DNA of 64,000 nucleotides, from the NCBI RefSeq assembly GCF_004005475.1, contig NZ_RZTZ01000005.1:124001-188000 (forward strand). Reading direction: 5' to 3'. The notes below the pieces were generated by a model that saw nothing but the letters and a program-made list of their open reading frames with translations, had not been told where the DNA came from and made no database searches. The stretch's first letter is position 1. Every line of letters begins with the position of its first letter. This DNA comes from Niallia taxi. Lineage in GTDB: Bacteria; Bacillota; Bacilli; Bacillales; Cytobacillaceae. A program made the position numbers and the translations under genes. Positions 53,701 to 62,004 of this stretch are shown here, in pieces.

Positions 53701-55218
53701 GAAAAACAAAGCCAGTCTCCGTATACGTATGAATGGGTGGAGGATGGCAATATTGGAGTCTTTGGCTCATCAGGTTATGGTAAAACCCAAACAATGATTA
53801 CATTGCTAATGGGGATTGCTGCAGAGGCAAGCCCAGAGCAAGCACATTTCTATTTACTTGATTTCGGGAATGGAGGCTTAATGCCATTAAGGCAGCTTCC
53901 GCATACAGCAGACTATTTCCTTATGGATGAACAGCGTAAGACAAATAAATTTGTCGCTATCATTAAGAGTGAAATGGCAAAACGAAAGAGACTGTTCCAG
54001 CAAATGGAGGTAAGCTCGATCAAGATGTATAACACTCTTGCTGAGGATATCTTGCCATTATGGTTTATTGTCATTGATAACTATGATGTCGTAAAAGATG
54101 AAATGCATGATTTTGAAGCACAGATGAACCAGTTTGCAAGGGATGGTCAATCACTCGGCATTTATATGATTTTTAGTGCAACGAGAGTTAATTCCATTAG
54201 ACAAACGCTCATGAACAATCTCAGAACGAAAATTGTCCATTACTTAATGGATAACACGGAGGCATACTCGATTCTTGGCAGGGTACCATTTGAGCCAGAG
54301 CCTATCCCAGGGAGAGCCATCATCAAAAAAGATGCTGCCTTTTTCTCGCAAATATTGCTGCCGAATATTGGACTCGATGAGTACGAACAATTGCGGCTGC
54401 TGAAAGAAGAAATTGATGCACTGAAACAGAAGTATAACGAGTTTGAAAAGCCGAAAGCTGTACCAATGCTGCCTTCTGAATTGAATAATAAGCAATTCTA
54501 TCTGTATGTGAAGGAGCAAAGGCAAGGCTTGATTCCGATTGGCTTGGAAGAGGAGAGTGTTGAGCCTGTCAGCATCAACTTTGCCAAAATGAACCACTGT
54601 TTAATTCTCGGCCAGGCTCAAAAGGGAAAAACAAACGCTATGCAGCATATCTTAAGCGAGGCTGCACGCCAGCAAACGGAAAAGTTAGCAATCTTTGATT
54701 CTATTGATAGAAGTCTTTCTCATGTTGTTGATAGGGACACAGTCAGCTTTATTGATAATAAGGATAGTATTTCTGCTTGGCTGGAAAATGTGGAGAGCGT
54801 GTTAAAACAGAGAGAATTAGACTACGAGGAGGCTGTACGCAGCGGCAGAATGCCAGAAGTTCAGCCGTTCATCTATATGTTTATTGATGGATACAGCAGG
54901 TTCTTGCAGCAAGTTGATAACCGCATCCAAGAAAACATCGTCCGCCTTATGAAAAATTACAGTCATCTTGGCTTCCATATTGTTGTTTCTGGAACAAATA
55001 ATGAGCTGACAAAAGGCTATGATCCGCTGACGCTGGAGCTGAAGCAGGTTCGTCAGGCACTTGTTCTTATGAAGAAGTCAGAGCAGACACTGTTCACACT
55101 TGCATATGAAAGACAGGAACAGGAAGTTCAGCCAGGGTTTGGTTACTATGTGGAAAATGGCAAAGAAAAGAGAATCCAAATTCCGTTGATGTTAGTGGAA
55201 AGGAAGGTGAGCCTATAG
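50752..55218 (+). CDS. yukB: FtsK/SpoIIIE-type ATPase of the type VIIb system
   Basis: 1488 residues, the joined YukBA/EssC form. Two FHA-like domains take up about residues 1-190, two membrane helices lie near 238-283, and three ATPase domains follow. Their Walker A motifs are GTTGSGKSEF (about 680), GSSGYGKTQT (about 1006) and GQAQKGKTNA (about 1289). The first has the conserved LIDYKGGG and is the active motor; the third binds substrates. The frame is intact over its whole length. Its stop overlaps the yueB start. Confidence 0.96.
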   Translation: MYTLFVFHDDTYEKAYLDKNESITIGTAMEMGITMSIAGWEGQLTVAVDKNGVATYQYEQKWVELQEKEKQNVKAGSAIIELILIRDIPNTTFYIGKRKEIYFAAQQAERENDAEFWLLEDQDELSAGFLMDASDGCTVKKGESRVFLNGHLLDSDSELALGDILLWNGMEITLLDEDLLSIATVKEYGTTLEEIKPHQSEMKKRYPLYRRTPRMVYELPKEKVQLTFPGQEAQHTKRPLWLIILPPLMMLIVMGIVAIFIPRGIFIVVSLVMFATTLFTSIFQYFKDKANRKEWELRRRRIYTNYLNEKREELHLLAEKQREVLEYHFPEFERMKYMVAEVSDRIWERALTSQDFLQFRIGTGKVPASYKIDVSSQDMSNREMDELMEASKQLEKTYQELEPLPITVDLSKGAIGLIGKEAVLKRELHQLVGQLAFFHSYHDVRFIFIFDEKEYSTWEWMKRLPHFQLPNSHAKGMIYNESTRDQLLSSIYEMIRERDLEEDKEKLLFSPHYIFIIANQQLISEHVILEYLEGEHRHLGISVIFASEAKESFSDNIHTLVRYINASQGDILMQDRKAVEIPFKLDVHKYENNEYFARMLRTLNHQIGVTNSIPESVSFMEMLQQKDVKDIPIQENWENNQSAKSLAVPIGLKGKTDVVRLNLHEKAHGPHGLLAGTTGSGKSEFLQTYILSLAVHFHPHEVAFLLIDYKGGGMAQPFKNMPHLLGTITNIEGSKNFSQRALASIKSELKRRQRLFDKYEVNHINDYTRLYKQNKSTEPLPHLFLISDEFAELKSEQPDFIQELVSAARIGRSLGVHLILATQKPGGIIDAQIWSNARFRIALKVQNAEDSREILKNADASGLTVTGRGYLQVGNNEVYELFQSAWSGAAYKDEASLNEDEVALVTDLGLVPLSELSLQETTGKESITEMEAIVEEIEAVQHKLGLQKIASPWLPPLSPRIYKPDIAIEREDKKVLLAMVDEPEKQSQSPYTYEWVEDGNIGVFGSSGYGKTQTMITLLMGIAAEASPEQAHFYLLDFGNGGLMPLRQLPHTADYFLMDEQRKTNKFVAIIKSEMAKRKRLFQQMEVSSIKMYNTLAEDILPLWFIVIDNYDVVKDEMHDFEAQMNQFARDGQSLGIYMIFSATRVNSIRQTLMNNLRTKIVHYLMDNTEAYSILGRVPFEPEPIPGRAIIKKDAAFFSQILLPNIGLDEYEQLRLLKEEIDALKQKYNEFEKPKAVPMLPSELNNKQFYLYVKEQRQGLIPIGLEEESVEPVSINFAKMNHCLILGQAQKGKTNAMQHILSEAARQQTEKLAIFDSIDRSLSHVVDRDTVSFIDNKDSISAWLENVESVLKQRELDYEEAVRSGRMPEVQPFIYMFIDGYSRFLQQVDNRIQENIVRLMKNYSHLGFHIVVSGTNNELTKGYDPLTLELKQVRQALVLMKKSEQTLFTLAYERQEQEVQPGFGYYVENGKEKRIQIPLMLVERKVSL

Positions 55219-58200
55219 TGAAGGGCTTTCCTATATGGAAGATAATTATTGCGCTAGTCCTTATAATCGGCGCTCCATTGCTGTTCTTTAAGGCAATTGG
55301 AGAAAATCCGTTAAAGGAGAAGGAAAATGCAACAAAATCAATTGCAATCGTAAATGAAGATGTTGGCTTAGAAGGGGAAGAAGAGGAAATTCATTTAGGT
55401 GAAAGTGCTGCAAGCATTCTAGCGAAGGATTCTTCTTATAATTGGAGTGTTGTCGGCAGAAGTGCCGGAGAAAGCGGGCTGCGCAGCAATAAATATGATG
55501 CGGTCATTTATATTCCATCTGACTTTTCCAAAAAAGTGATGGATTATGAGAGTGCTAATCCAAGCAAGGTCACTTTCGACTATAAATTACAAACGCAATT
55601 AAATGCTGTTAATACAGAGAAGGTGAAGCTGGAGGTAGAAAAAGCAACAAAGCGGACAAATCAGCGGCTTTCCTCTCTATATTGGAGTTATGTTGCAACA
55701 GACATGAATTCAGTGAAAAAGGAATTCGACCAGATTTTGCAAAAGGAGGTCGATTTCCAAGGGACAATGCTTGCCTTCTATAAGCCGAGCTCAAAGGATT
55801 TGGCAGATCAAATCAAAGAACAGCAAGCGATGCTCGAAAATATTAAGAGCTCCTTTGGCCAAGTTGCTGACCAAGGAACAGATCAGGAGGCTTCGGCTGA
55901 CTCCTTTTCAGAAGACTTAACTGGTTTTGTTGAAAATGTGCAAGCATATGAACAGTATCAGCAGGAGCAGCAAAAGCTACTTGCAAGCATTCAAGAGGAT
56001 GCCGTAGCAAATATAAGCACAGCAACGGAGAATCAGAAATCACCATATCTGCAGACACAAAGCTTGTTAAATGAAAATGAACAAACAGTATTACAGCAAA
56101 TGACAGATTTAAACAGCCAACTGCAGACAAATGAAAGTCTGCTTCTGCAAACAAAGCAGGAGCGGGTGGATACTGCCGAAAATCAGCTGCTGTCTTACAA
56201 CCAGTATCAAAGCAATCTCTTAGACTACTATCAGCAACTAGTTGATACGAAGTCCCTTAACTCCTTGCAAGGTAAGCTTATAGCTGCTAAGCAAGGCTTG
56301 TCAGAAGGAGATGAAGTACTGCTGCCAGAAGATCCACCAGAGAATCCGGAAGTGCCTTCTGAAATGTCTGAGGAAGAGGGCGTGGATAATCCAGGAACAG
56401 GAGAGGAAGGTTCAGATAGTGAGGAGCCGGTTGGTGGTGACGGCAACGGAGTGATTGCGGCTGTAAGCGAACAAGCAGGAGCTAGCGAATCCCAGCAATC
56501 TGGCGAGGGTCAGGAACAGCAGTCTGGAAACTCTAATGCAGAAGCTAATGAGCACAAGGAATTAGAGGGAATACAAGCTGCTTTACAAGACCTTGAAGGC
56601 AAGCTGACAGGCATGGCAGGAAGCACTACTAGTGAAGAAATAGCCCAAGCTGTTGAACAGCTGAAGGCTATTAATGAACGTGTATTTAAAGTGAACGAAA
56701 GCTTGAAAGCAAGTGGAGATAACCAGCAAGGTTATGTTAAAGGACTGCTTGCTCAAATTGAAGATTTAACGAGTCAGCTAGACAATAACACAACAAGCCT
56801 GTCAGAGTTTGAAACGAAAAATGAAGACTTGAATAAACAGCTTGATGAGCTGACGAAACAAAAAGAAAGATTAATAGATTATGCAGAGGATTTAACAGAA
56901 GTCAATAATGAGCTAAGGGAGCAGCTGTCCCAATATGCTAATAACATGACAGCAATATTGGATGTAATAGAAGAAAAGGAACAGTCTATTTTAGCCTCCA
57001 ACGCCCTTTCAGCAGACCGAAAGCAGGAGCTGGAGAATTGGTTTGATAAGGATATTGCAACAGGTAAGGTAGTAGATCTTCTTTACTATTATGCATACCT
57101 AAATGAGTATGAAGGTACATTATCGAGCATGCTTGGCCAAAATCCAGCAAAAGAGGAAGTTATGGCAAATGACAAGTTTCTTCAGCAAATCCAAGCGATT
57201 TTCCAAGTGAGTGATGAGGAAAACAACTATTGGAATCAAATCGAAGAGGAAACGCCGACAATGCGCGACGGATTATCGGCTTTAAATGACAGATTCACAG
57301 TGTTTATGGCAGATTACAAAAAATCAGTTGAGGATAACCAAGGCAAGCTCTTAGAAAGCTTTACTTCAATGGAAGCTGATGCGAATCAATTGCTCGAGCA
57401 AATCCACCAGCCAACGCAAAATGAAGCTGGTAACTTAAGTGCAGAGGCAAGAGGCGCTAGTGTCGCCACGAGTTATAAGCTTATTCAAGAGCAAATGAAT
57501 TCCTTCCATAATGGCCTGCAGGATGCAAGTGAGAGCCAAAAGACAATTATTGAATACACAAATGGCCTACATCAAGAAGTATCTGCTGTCCAAACAGATG
57601 CAGATGTGTTGAACAATAAATGGTCAACAAATGTTAAATCTACAGAGCTAATAAGAGATGATGTCTTTTCGGTGCTTGGCAATGCCTTTGTTGATGACCA
57701 ATCCAATGGCGTTGTTTATGACTTCCTTTCGAGTCCGCTGCAGCTTACTGCAGGAACTTCTGAGAAGGTTGAAACAAATACGGTTCCGCCAGTGGTTGTG
57801 TTGTTTATCGTTTTATTAAGCAGCTTGTTGATCGGCTATACAACCTATTATTTCAGCAGCCTGCCATATTGGGTGCGCGCAGCATTGTTCTTCATTGTGA
57901 ATACGCTCGTCGGCTTTATCATCAGCCTATACGGCTTGAAAATATATCAGCTGGCAGAGCAGGCAACAATGGAATGGACTGTGTTTACTATTTTGCTTCT
58001 AATGGTCAGCTCAGGCCTAATTACAGCTGCGTTTTCACTGCATCGCCTTGTCGGCCTATTTGTGACCGCAGGTGTAATTGCCCTGTACGTTACACCATTG
58101 CTGGCATTGAGCACACCTAACTTTAAATTTGCGGATCCGATGAGCAACGTTTATATTTCCATTCAGTACAGCACGGAATCCTTATTTGCCCCTGCTGCTA

Positions 58201-58310
58201 TCGTTTTAGTGTTTACGTTGCTTCTTCTTGTAATTCTGCAAGTGCTGATTGAGCGCTATAAAGGCTCTAGCAGCATGGAGCATGAGGTGGGAGCAAATGA
58301 GACGATGTAA
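55218..58310 (+). CDS. yueB: Type VIIb secretion membrane protein (phage SPP1 receptor family)
   Basis: 1030 residues of the YueB/EsaA family. One N-terminal membrane helix (about 5-25) is followed by an extracellular region of about 830 residues rich in coiled coils, then five or six helices after about residue 855. Long helical stretches suit a cell-wall-spanning stalk. Between about 368 and 447 there is a Glu/Pro/Gly/Ser/Gln-rich insert of low complexity. In B. subtilis YueB is the SPP1 phage receptor. The start is GTG; the gene overlaps both neighbours. Confidence 0.93.
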   Translation: MKGFPIWKIIIALVLIIGAPLLFFKAIGENPLKEKENATKSIAIVNEDVGLEGEEEEIHLGESAASILAKDSSYNWSVVGRSAGESGLRSNKYDAVIYIPSDFSKKVMDYESANPSKVTFDYKLQTQLNAVNTEKVKLEVEKATKRTNQRLSSLYWSYVATDMNSVKKEFDQILQKEVDFQGTMLAFYKPSSKDLADQIKEQQAMLENIKSSFGQVADQGTDQEASADSFSEDLTGFVENVQAYEQYQQEQQKLLASIQEDAVANISTATENQKSPYLQTQSLLNENEQTVLQQMTDLNSQLQTNESLLLQTKQERVDTAENQLLSYNQYQSNLLDYYQQLVDTKSLNSLQGKLIAAKQGLSEGDEVLLPEDPPENPEVPSEMSEEEGVDNPGTGEEGSDSEEPVGGDGNGVIAAVSEQAGASESQQSGEGQEQQSGNSNAEANEHKELEGIQAALQDLEGKLTGMAGSTTSEEIAQAVEQLKAINERVFKVNESLKASGDNQQGYVKGLLAQIEDLTSQLDNNTTSLSEFETKNEDLNKQLDELTKQKERLIDYAEDLTEVNNELREQLSQYANNMTAILDVIEEKEQSILASNALSADRKQELENWFDKDIATGKVVDLLYYYAYLNEYEGTLSSMLGQNPAKEEVMANDKFLQQIQAIFQVSDEENNYWNQIEEETPTMRDGLSALNDRFTVFMADYKKSVEDNQGKLLESFTSMEADANQLLEQIHQPTQNEAGNLSAEARGASVATSYKLIQEQMNSFHNGLQDASESQKTIIEYTNGLHQEVSAVQTDADVLNNKWSTNVKSTELIRDDVFSVLGNAFVDDQSNGVVYDFLSSPLQLTAGTSEKVETNTVPPVVVLFIVLLSSLLIGYTTYYFSSLPYWVRAALFFIVNTLVGFIISLYGLKIYQLAEQATMEWTVFTILLLMVSSGLITAAFSLHRLVGLFVTAGVIALYVTPLLALSTPNFKFADPMSNVYISIQYSTESLFAPAAIVLVFTLLLLVILQVLIERYKGSSSMEHEVGANETM

Positions 58311-58809
58311 ATGGATTATTTGCTTGGTGGTTTGTTTTATGGGGATAAATGTTTATTTTTCTTATGGAAATATGAAAAAGGCATATGCAGAAACAAAATC
58401 CAATATTGATGAATTGGCACCAAATGAATATGAAGGAAAATCAACAGACAAGAATACTGATTTGCTCGATGAAGATGGTTCTTCAACGAGCAAGTCTGAA
58501 ATTCCTGAAGAACAGAAGCAGCTGACATTCGAAGGTGAAAAGACCTTTTCTGCTGATGATGTTAAAAATAAACTTTTCCAAAAGGCGGCAACAAATAAAA
58601 TTGAACAGAATGCAGAACAGCTTGGCTTATTTACAGGGGACGATGAGACTGTGAAAATGGGGAAAACAGAAGACATACAGTCTGATGCACATTCCTCATT
58701 ATCCTTATTTCTAGGCATTCTTATTGCTGTCTGTATTGTTCTGCTAGGCATCGTTTTAACTGTTTTCTATCGGACAGCCAAACAAGGGGAAAGGATGCGT
58801 GATAATTAA
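58297..58809 (+). CDS. yueC: Type VIIb secretion membrane protein (EssA/YueC type)
   Basis: 170 residues from the ATG that follows GGTGGGAG; the frame is open a little further into yueB but lacks a site. A membrane helix at the N-terminus (about 6-24) and one near the C-terminus (SLFLGILIAVCIVLLGIVL) bracket an acidic middle part. It overlaps yueB by 14 bases and the next gene by one. In B. subtilis YueC is required for assembly of the system. Confidence 0.85.
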   Translation: MRRCKWIICLVVCFMGINVYFSYGNMKKAYAETKSNIDELAPNEYEGKSTDKNTDLLDEDGSSTSKSEIPEEQKQLTFEGEKTFSADDVKNKLFQKAATNKIEQNAEQLGLFTGDDETVKMGKTEDIQSDAHSSLSLFLGILIAVCIVLLGIVLTVFYRTAKQGERMRDN

Positions 58810-59234
58810 TGAGTCTTTCAAGTATGCTCGCAAGCCTAAAAGGTGATGTAAACGGCAAAATAGACGATATTGAGCGTAAAATTCAAAGATTAAAATCAGC
58901 CAAACAGAAAGTGGAAAACGAGCAGGATACAATGCTAGAGGAAATTAGGCAGCTAAAAAAGCCTGATTTAAACAATAATTGGGTTGGTCAACGAGCAGAT
59001 GAGTTTGACGGGAAGCGAGACGATGTGTATCTGGCAATGAGCTATATCGGAAACTTAGAATATCCACAATATCAAAGCTCAATCCAAAGCAAGATCAACC
59101 TCCTGCAAATGGAAAAAACCAGTCTTCATGGCATTGGCGGCCTTGTTGGTGAAGCATCAAAACTATTCGAGCTTGGCGAAGATATGTATGACGATGTCAC
59201 AAATAAAATATCTGAAATTAAAAGGATGTTGTGA
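58809..59234 (+). CDS. LXG-effector partner protein (YwqH-like, DUF5082)
   Basis: 141 residues, mostly coiled coil, with NNWVGQRADEFDGKRDD in the middle, a WXG-like turn. Length and pattern match B. subtilis YwqH/YxiC, which are encoded before LXG toxins and probably bind the toxin's N-terminal domain to deliver it to the type VIIb machine. Its ATG shares an A with the yueC stop, so it is part of the secretion operon. Confidence 0.85.
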   Translation: MSLSSMLASLKGDVNGKIDDIERKIQRLKSAKQKVENEQDTMLEEIRQLKKPDLNNNWVGQRADEFDGKRDDVYLAMSYIGNLEYPQYQSSIQSKINLLQMEKTSLHGIGGLVGEASKLFELGEDMYDDVTNKISEIKRML

Positions 59235-59236
59235 TT

Positions 59237-59500
59237 ATGGCTACGATTAAATTAAACCATGCAAATGCAATCAGCAAATTAAGCAATGCAGAACAGGCAG
59301 TGCACAGTCTTGCCTTGAGCAGCACACCGGCAAGCAAATTGAAGGACAACAAGCTCGATTTCACAACGGAATGGAAAGAAAGAGAAGAACGAATTGAGAG
59401 CTTAATAGAAGAGTATAAAAAGATTGTTTTAAAGAATATAGCAGATACAAAGGACAATATTGATGCATTAAAGGAACAGGATGAAGCGATAACTAGGTAG
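59237..59500 (+). CDS. LXG-effector partner protein (YwqI-like, DUF5344)
   Basis: 87 residues from the ATG at 59237, about 9 bases after AAAGG. It is fully helical, with the blocks VHSLALSS, KLDFTTEWKEREERI and KDNIDALKEQDEAI that follow B. subtilis YwqI as I recall it. With the preceding YwqH-like gene it forms the usual pair that precedes an LXG toxin gene. The toxin itself is reduced to a stub immediately downstream. Confidence 0.85.
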   Translation: MATIKLNHANAISKLSNAEQAVHSLALSSTPASKLKDNKLDFTTEWKEREERIESLIEEYKKIVLKNIADTKDNIDALKEQDEAITR

Positions 59501-59509
59501 GGTGATCTG

Positions 59510-59590
59510 GTGAAGTTTCTAGATGGTGAGGGCTTACGCGATACAATGGAAGCAAGAGCGAAGCATTATTTCTCTCTAAGAGTACACTAA
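59510..59590 (+). pseudogene. Remnant of an LXG-domain toxin gene (N-terminal stub)
   Basis: GTG 9 bases behind the YwqI-like stop opens a frame of 26 codons: it starts VKFLDGEGLRDTMEAR and ends with AKHYFSLRVH before TAA. The pattern F-L-D, then a helix ending R-A-K-x-Y-x-x-LR, is that of LXG N-termini and sits where the toxin gene should be. No LXG continuation appears in other frames downstream, and a terminator follows at 59657. I read it as the 5' end left by a deletion, though an assembly or sequencing fault cannot be excluded. Confidence 0.65.
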
Positions 59591-59656
59591 AAAGCGGTCA
59601 TTACAAGCAATAATATTGCATTCAGTTGCTTTTAAAATTTAATAATAGTAATTTTC

Positions 59657-59688
59657 AAGCATAATTTCACTAGAAGTTATGCTTTTTT
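59657..59688 (+). terminator. Terminator of the type VIIb operon
   Basis: AAGCATAA / TTATGCTT stem with a 12-base loop and a T run. Confidence 0.78.
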
Positions 59689-60179
59689 CATTTGGGGTAG
59701 TAGTTAATAAGGAAAATATAAACGACCTTGGCAGCCCGGCGGCCATAATAGTTGCTGCTATCTTAGGTCCGTGGCTTTGCGTCTTTTACTTTCGTAAAAT
59801 TTGCCTTTTGACAAGATATTCATATATTTTAGTTTTCCTTTTCGTAGAAGCTAATCTGTTGTTGTTTTTCGTAGATGGAAATGGCTTCTTCTAATAATTG
59901 AATGTCTTTTTCGATTGCCTTTTTTATCAGGAAATCAGGGCATCTGTTATGATCATCTAATAAGCGCGCAAGCTCCCTTTTTACTAACTGCAAACAAGAC
60001 CACTTCCTTAATTTGGAGTTGCATGAATTCATTATGCATTATTATAACCATCTTGAAAAGTATTCAATCCTATTTTGGTAAAAATAGTAAAAGTAATGTT
60101 CGTGGTTTCGTACTGTATAAACAGTATACAATTCAGGAAATCTAATAAAACCGATAAACTTTAATAGAAGGAGTCTGTG
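59689..60179. other. Gene-poor stretch after the type VIIb operon
   Basis: About 490 bases between the operon terminator and the TrxR-like gene. It holds only a doubtful 54-codon frame on the minus strand and, at 59679-59894, a hydrophobic frame of 71 codons that begins inside the terminator and may be a decayed membrane protein such as an immunity gene. Confidence 0.5.
59829..59993 (-). CDS. Possible small protein, 54 residues, unknown
   Basis: TTG start (59991-59993) after AAGGAAG, then a charged helical sequence with LVKRELARLLDDHN, KKAIEKDIQLLEEAI and a polar end. Amino-acid use looks protein-like, but the start is weak and there is no known family. It may equally be chance coding. Confidence 0.35.
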   Translation of the reverse strand: MQLVKRELARLLDDHNRCPDFLIKKAIEKDIQLLEEAISIYEKQQQISFYEKEN

Positions 60180-61076
60180 ATGAAGAAAACATTTGATTGT
60201 GTAATTATCGGCGGAGGAATCGCCGGCCTGCAGGCAGCTATACAGCTCGGCAGGTATAAACATAATGTATTGGTTATAGATTCGGGAGTAGGCAGGTCTA
60301 TTCTTTGCAAAAGCTATCATAACATACTTGGCTATCCAGATGGGATAAGCGGAACAGAACTGCGTCAGAAGGGAAGGCAGCAGGCTAAAAAGCTTGGAGT
60401 TGAGTTTCTTTCCGCGACAGCTACAAATGTGGAAAAGCAGGATGATTATTTTGTTATTGATACAGAATCAGGTCAGTATGAAGCGAAGAGACTGCTTCTT
60501 GCAACAGGTATTATTGACAATATCCCGCCATTTGCAGAGCTCTATCCCTGTTTAGGAATCAGTGTGTATTTATGTCCTGATTGTGATGGCTATGAGGTTA
60601 AAAATAAAAAGACTATTGTTATCGGCAATGGAAAAGTTGGAGCAAATATGGCGTTAACATTAACGTATTGGACGAAGGAGCTTGTCTACGTTAACCACGG
60701 TGGAGAAGCAATCGACGAGGAAGTACAGAAGAAGCTTGCTGAACAAAATATCCCTGTTATAGATAAGAAAATCAAGAAAGTGGAAGCGGATGGATCAAGC
60801 TTGCAAGGCTTCACTTTAGACGATGGCGAGTTTTTGGAAGGGGAGCATGGCTTTATTGCATTCGGGGGCAATATCGTCAAGTCAGAGCTTGCCAAACAGC
60901 TCGGTGTGGAGATATTAGAGAATAACCATATTCCTGTTAATGGCAGAACGAAAATGACAAATGTAGAAAATGTGTGGGCTGCAGGTGATGTTGTTGCCCA
61001 TTCCGAACAGGTGACAATTGCCATGGGAGACGGTTCACAGGCTGCCATATGGATTCATAAATCGCTGTTAAACTAA
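60180..61076 (+). CDS. Thioredoxin-reductase-like FAD/NAD(P) oxidoreductase
   Basis: 298 residues from the ATG 6 bases after AAGGAG; a GTG one codon earlier is too close. The FAD motif IIGGGIAGLQAAIQL opens the protein. A CxxC pair in LCPDCDGYE (Cys132/Cys135) sits as in thioredoxin reductases, and the NAD motif VIGNGKVGANMAL and late FAD motif VWAAGDVVA follow. The CPDC form and weak similarity elsewhere suggest a TrxR-like protein rather than TrxB itself. Its redox partner is unknown. Confidence 0.85.
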   Translation: MKKTFDCVIIGGGIAGLQAAIQLGRYKHNVLVIDSGVGRSILCKSYHNILGYPDGISGTELRQKGRQQAKKLGVEFLSATATNVEKQDDYFVIDTESGQYEAKRLLLATGIIDNIPPFAELYPCLGISVYLCPDCDGYEVKNKKTIVIGNGKVGANMALTLTYWTKELVYVNHGGEAIDEEVQKKLAEQNIPVIDKKIKKVEADGSSLQGFTLDDGEFLEGEHGFIAFGGNIVKSELAKQLGVEILENNHIPVNGRTKMTNVENVWAAGDVVAHSEQVTIAMGDGSQAAIWIHKSLLN

Positions 61077-61080
61077 TGAA

Positions 61081-61112
61081 GACACCCTCCTGACTCAGGA
61101 GGGTGTTTTTTA
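61081..61112 (+). terminator. Terminator of the TrxR-like gene
   Basis: ACACCCTCCTGA / TCAGGAGGGTGT stem with almost no loop in the full pairing, then T6. Confidence 0.92.
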
Positions 61113-61835
61113 TTAAAGTGTTGCTCTGTAAACGCGATATCCAATAATATTTCCATAAGTATATAAAATGTGAGCATGCTCCGTCAGCTTATTTTCCATC
61201 TCTAAATTTCTTGTAACATGGACGTCCATTTCTTCCTCTTCGACTTCAATGTTTGCAAACATATGGGAGTAAACGGTGTGTGACAGCTTGATTTCCACAT
61301 TCCTAAAGCCAGCAGCAGCTAAGTTGTGCACCCATTCGCCTTCAGAATATACCTTCTCTATTCCATAGACTGATCTCATATTATTTTGTTCTAATGGTGT
61401 AAGCTCTCTCTCAGAAGTCATTTCCAAGGCAAGAACGACACCGTTAGGCTTCAGGACACGCTTAAGCTCCTTTAAGGAGTGGCGAATATCTGTGAAAATA
61501 AGCACAGATTCTACAAGTATGATGTCAAAGCTTCCGTCAGGGAATGGCAGTTTCTCAATACTGCCTTGCACTAGATTTATAGGCAGATTTTCTTTGTGAA
61601 AACGGCTTGCAGCCCTTTTTACCATCGTTGGATGGAGGTCAATGCTTGTGACAGAACAAGGGTAATGCTTTTTAATAAAAGCCGAGGTTTGCCCTGTCCC
61701 GCATCCAGCGTCTAACAGGCTTGTGGCTGATGTGATTTTTTCTTGCTGCAGCAAGTATCTAGTTAAGGAAAGCCCGCCAGGATGGGCTCCGTTAACTCCA
61801 TAATAAGCAAGTGCATCTTGATAAGATGGTTTCAT
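61113..61835 (-). CDS. SAM-dependent methyltransferase (class I)
   Basis: About 240 residues if translation starts at the internal ATG preceded by GGAGG; the frame is open ten codons further upstream. The SAM-binding motif SLLDAGCGTGQTSAF is followed by VTSIDLHPTMV and LPFPDGSFDIILVESVLIF. It resembles ubiquinone/menaquinone or small-molecule methyltransferases of the UbiE-like type. The substrate is unknown. It converges with the TrxR-like gene and is divergent from the next. Confidence 0.82.
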   Translation of the reverse strand: MKPSYQDALAYYGVNGAHPGGLSLTRYLLQQEKITSATSLLDAGCGTGQTSAFIKKHYPCSVTSIDLHPTMVKRAASRFHKENLPINLVQGSIEKLPFPDGSFDIILVESVLIFTDIRHSLKELKRVLKPNGVVLALEMTSERELTPLEQNNMRSVYGIEKVYSEGEWVHNLAAAGFRNVEIKLSHTVYSHMFANIEVEEEEMDVHVTRNLEMENKLTEHAHILYTYGNIIGYRVYRATL

Positions 61836-62004
61836 CTTTATTCCTCCAATAGTCAGGAATCGCATTTCGCTCCCTTTGATTAAGGCAGCTTTCCAATACT
61901 ATATGGCATATCGGCAAATTGGTTCTGATTATCGGGGCCAAATGTCTAACGGGTTAAGTTATAATGGGGAAAAGAGTGAAAAGTCAGACAGGAGCTGAAA
62001 CGTA

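Noticed and set aside
59679-59894. Plus-strand ORF of 71 codons with hydrophobic segments
   Set aside because: Its ATG lies inside the terminator hairpin and there is no ribosome site; kept only as a possible remnant.
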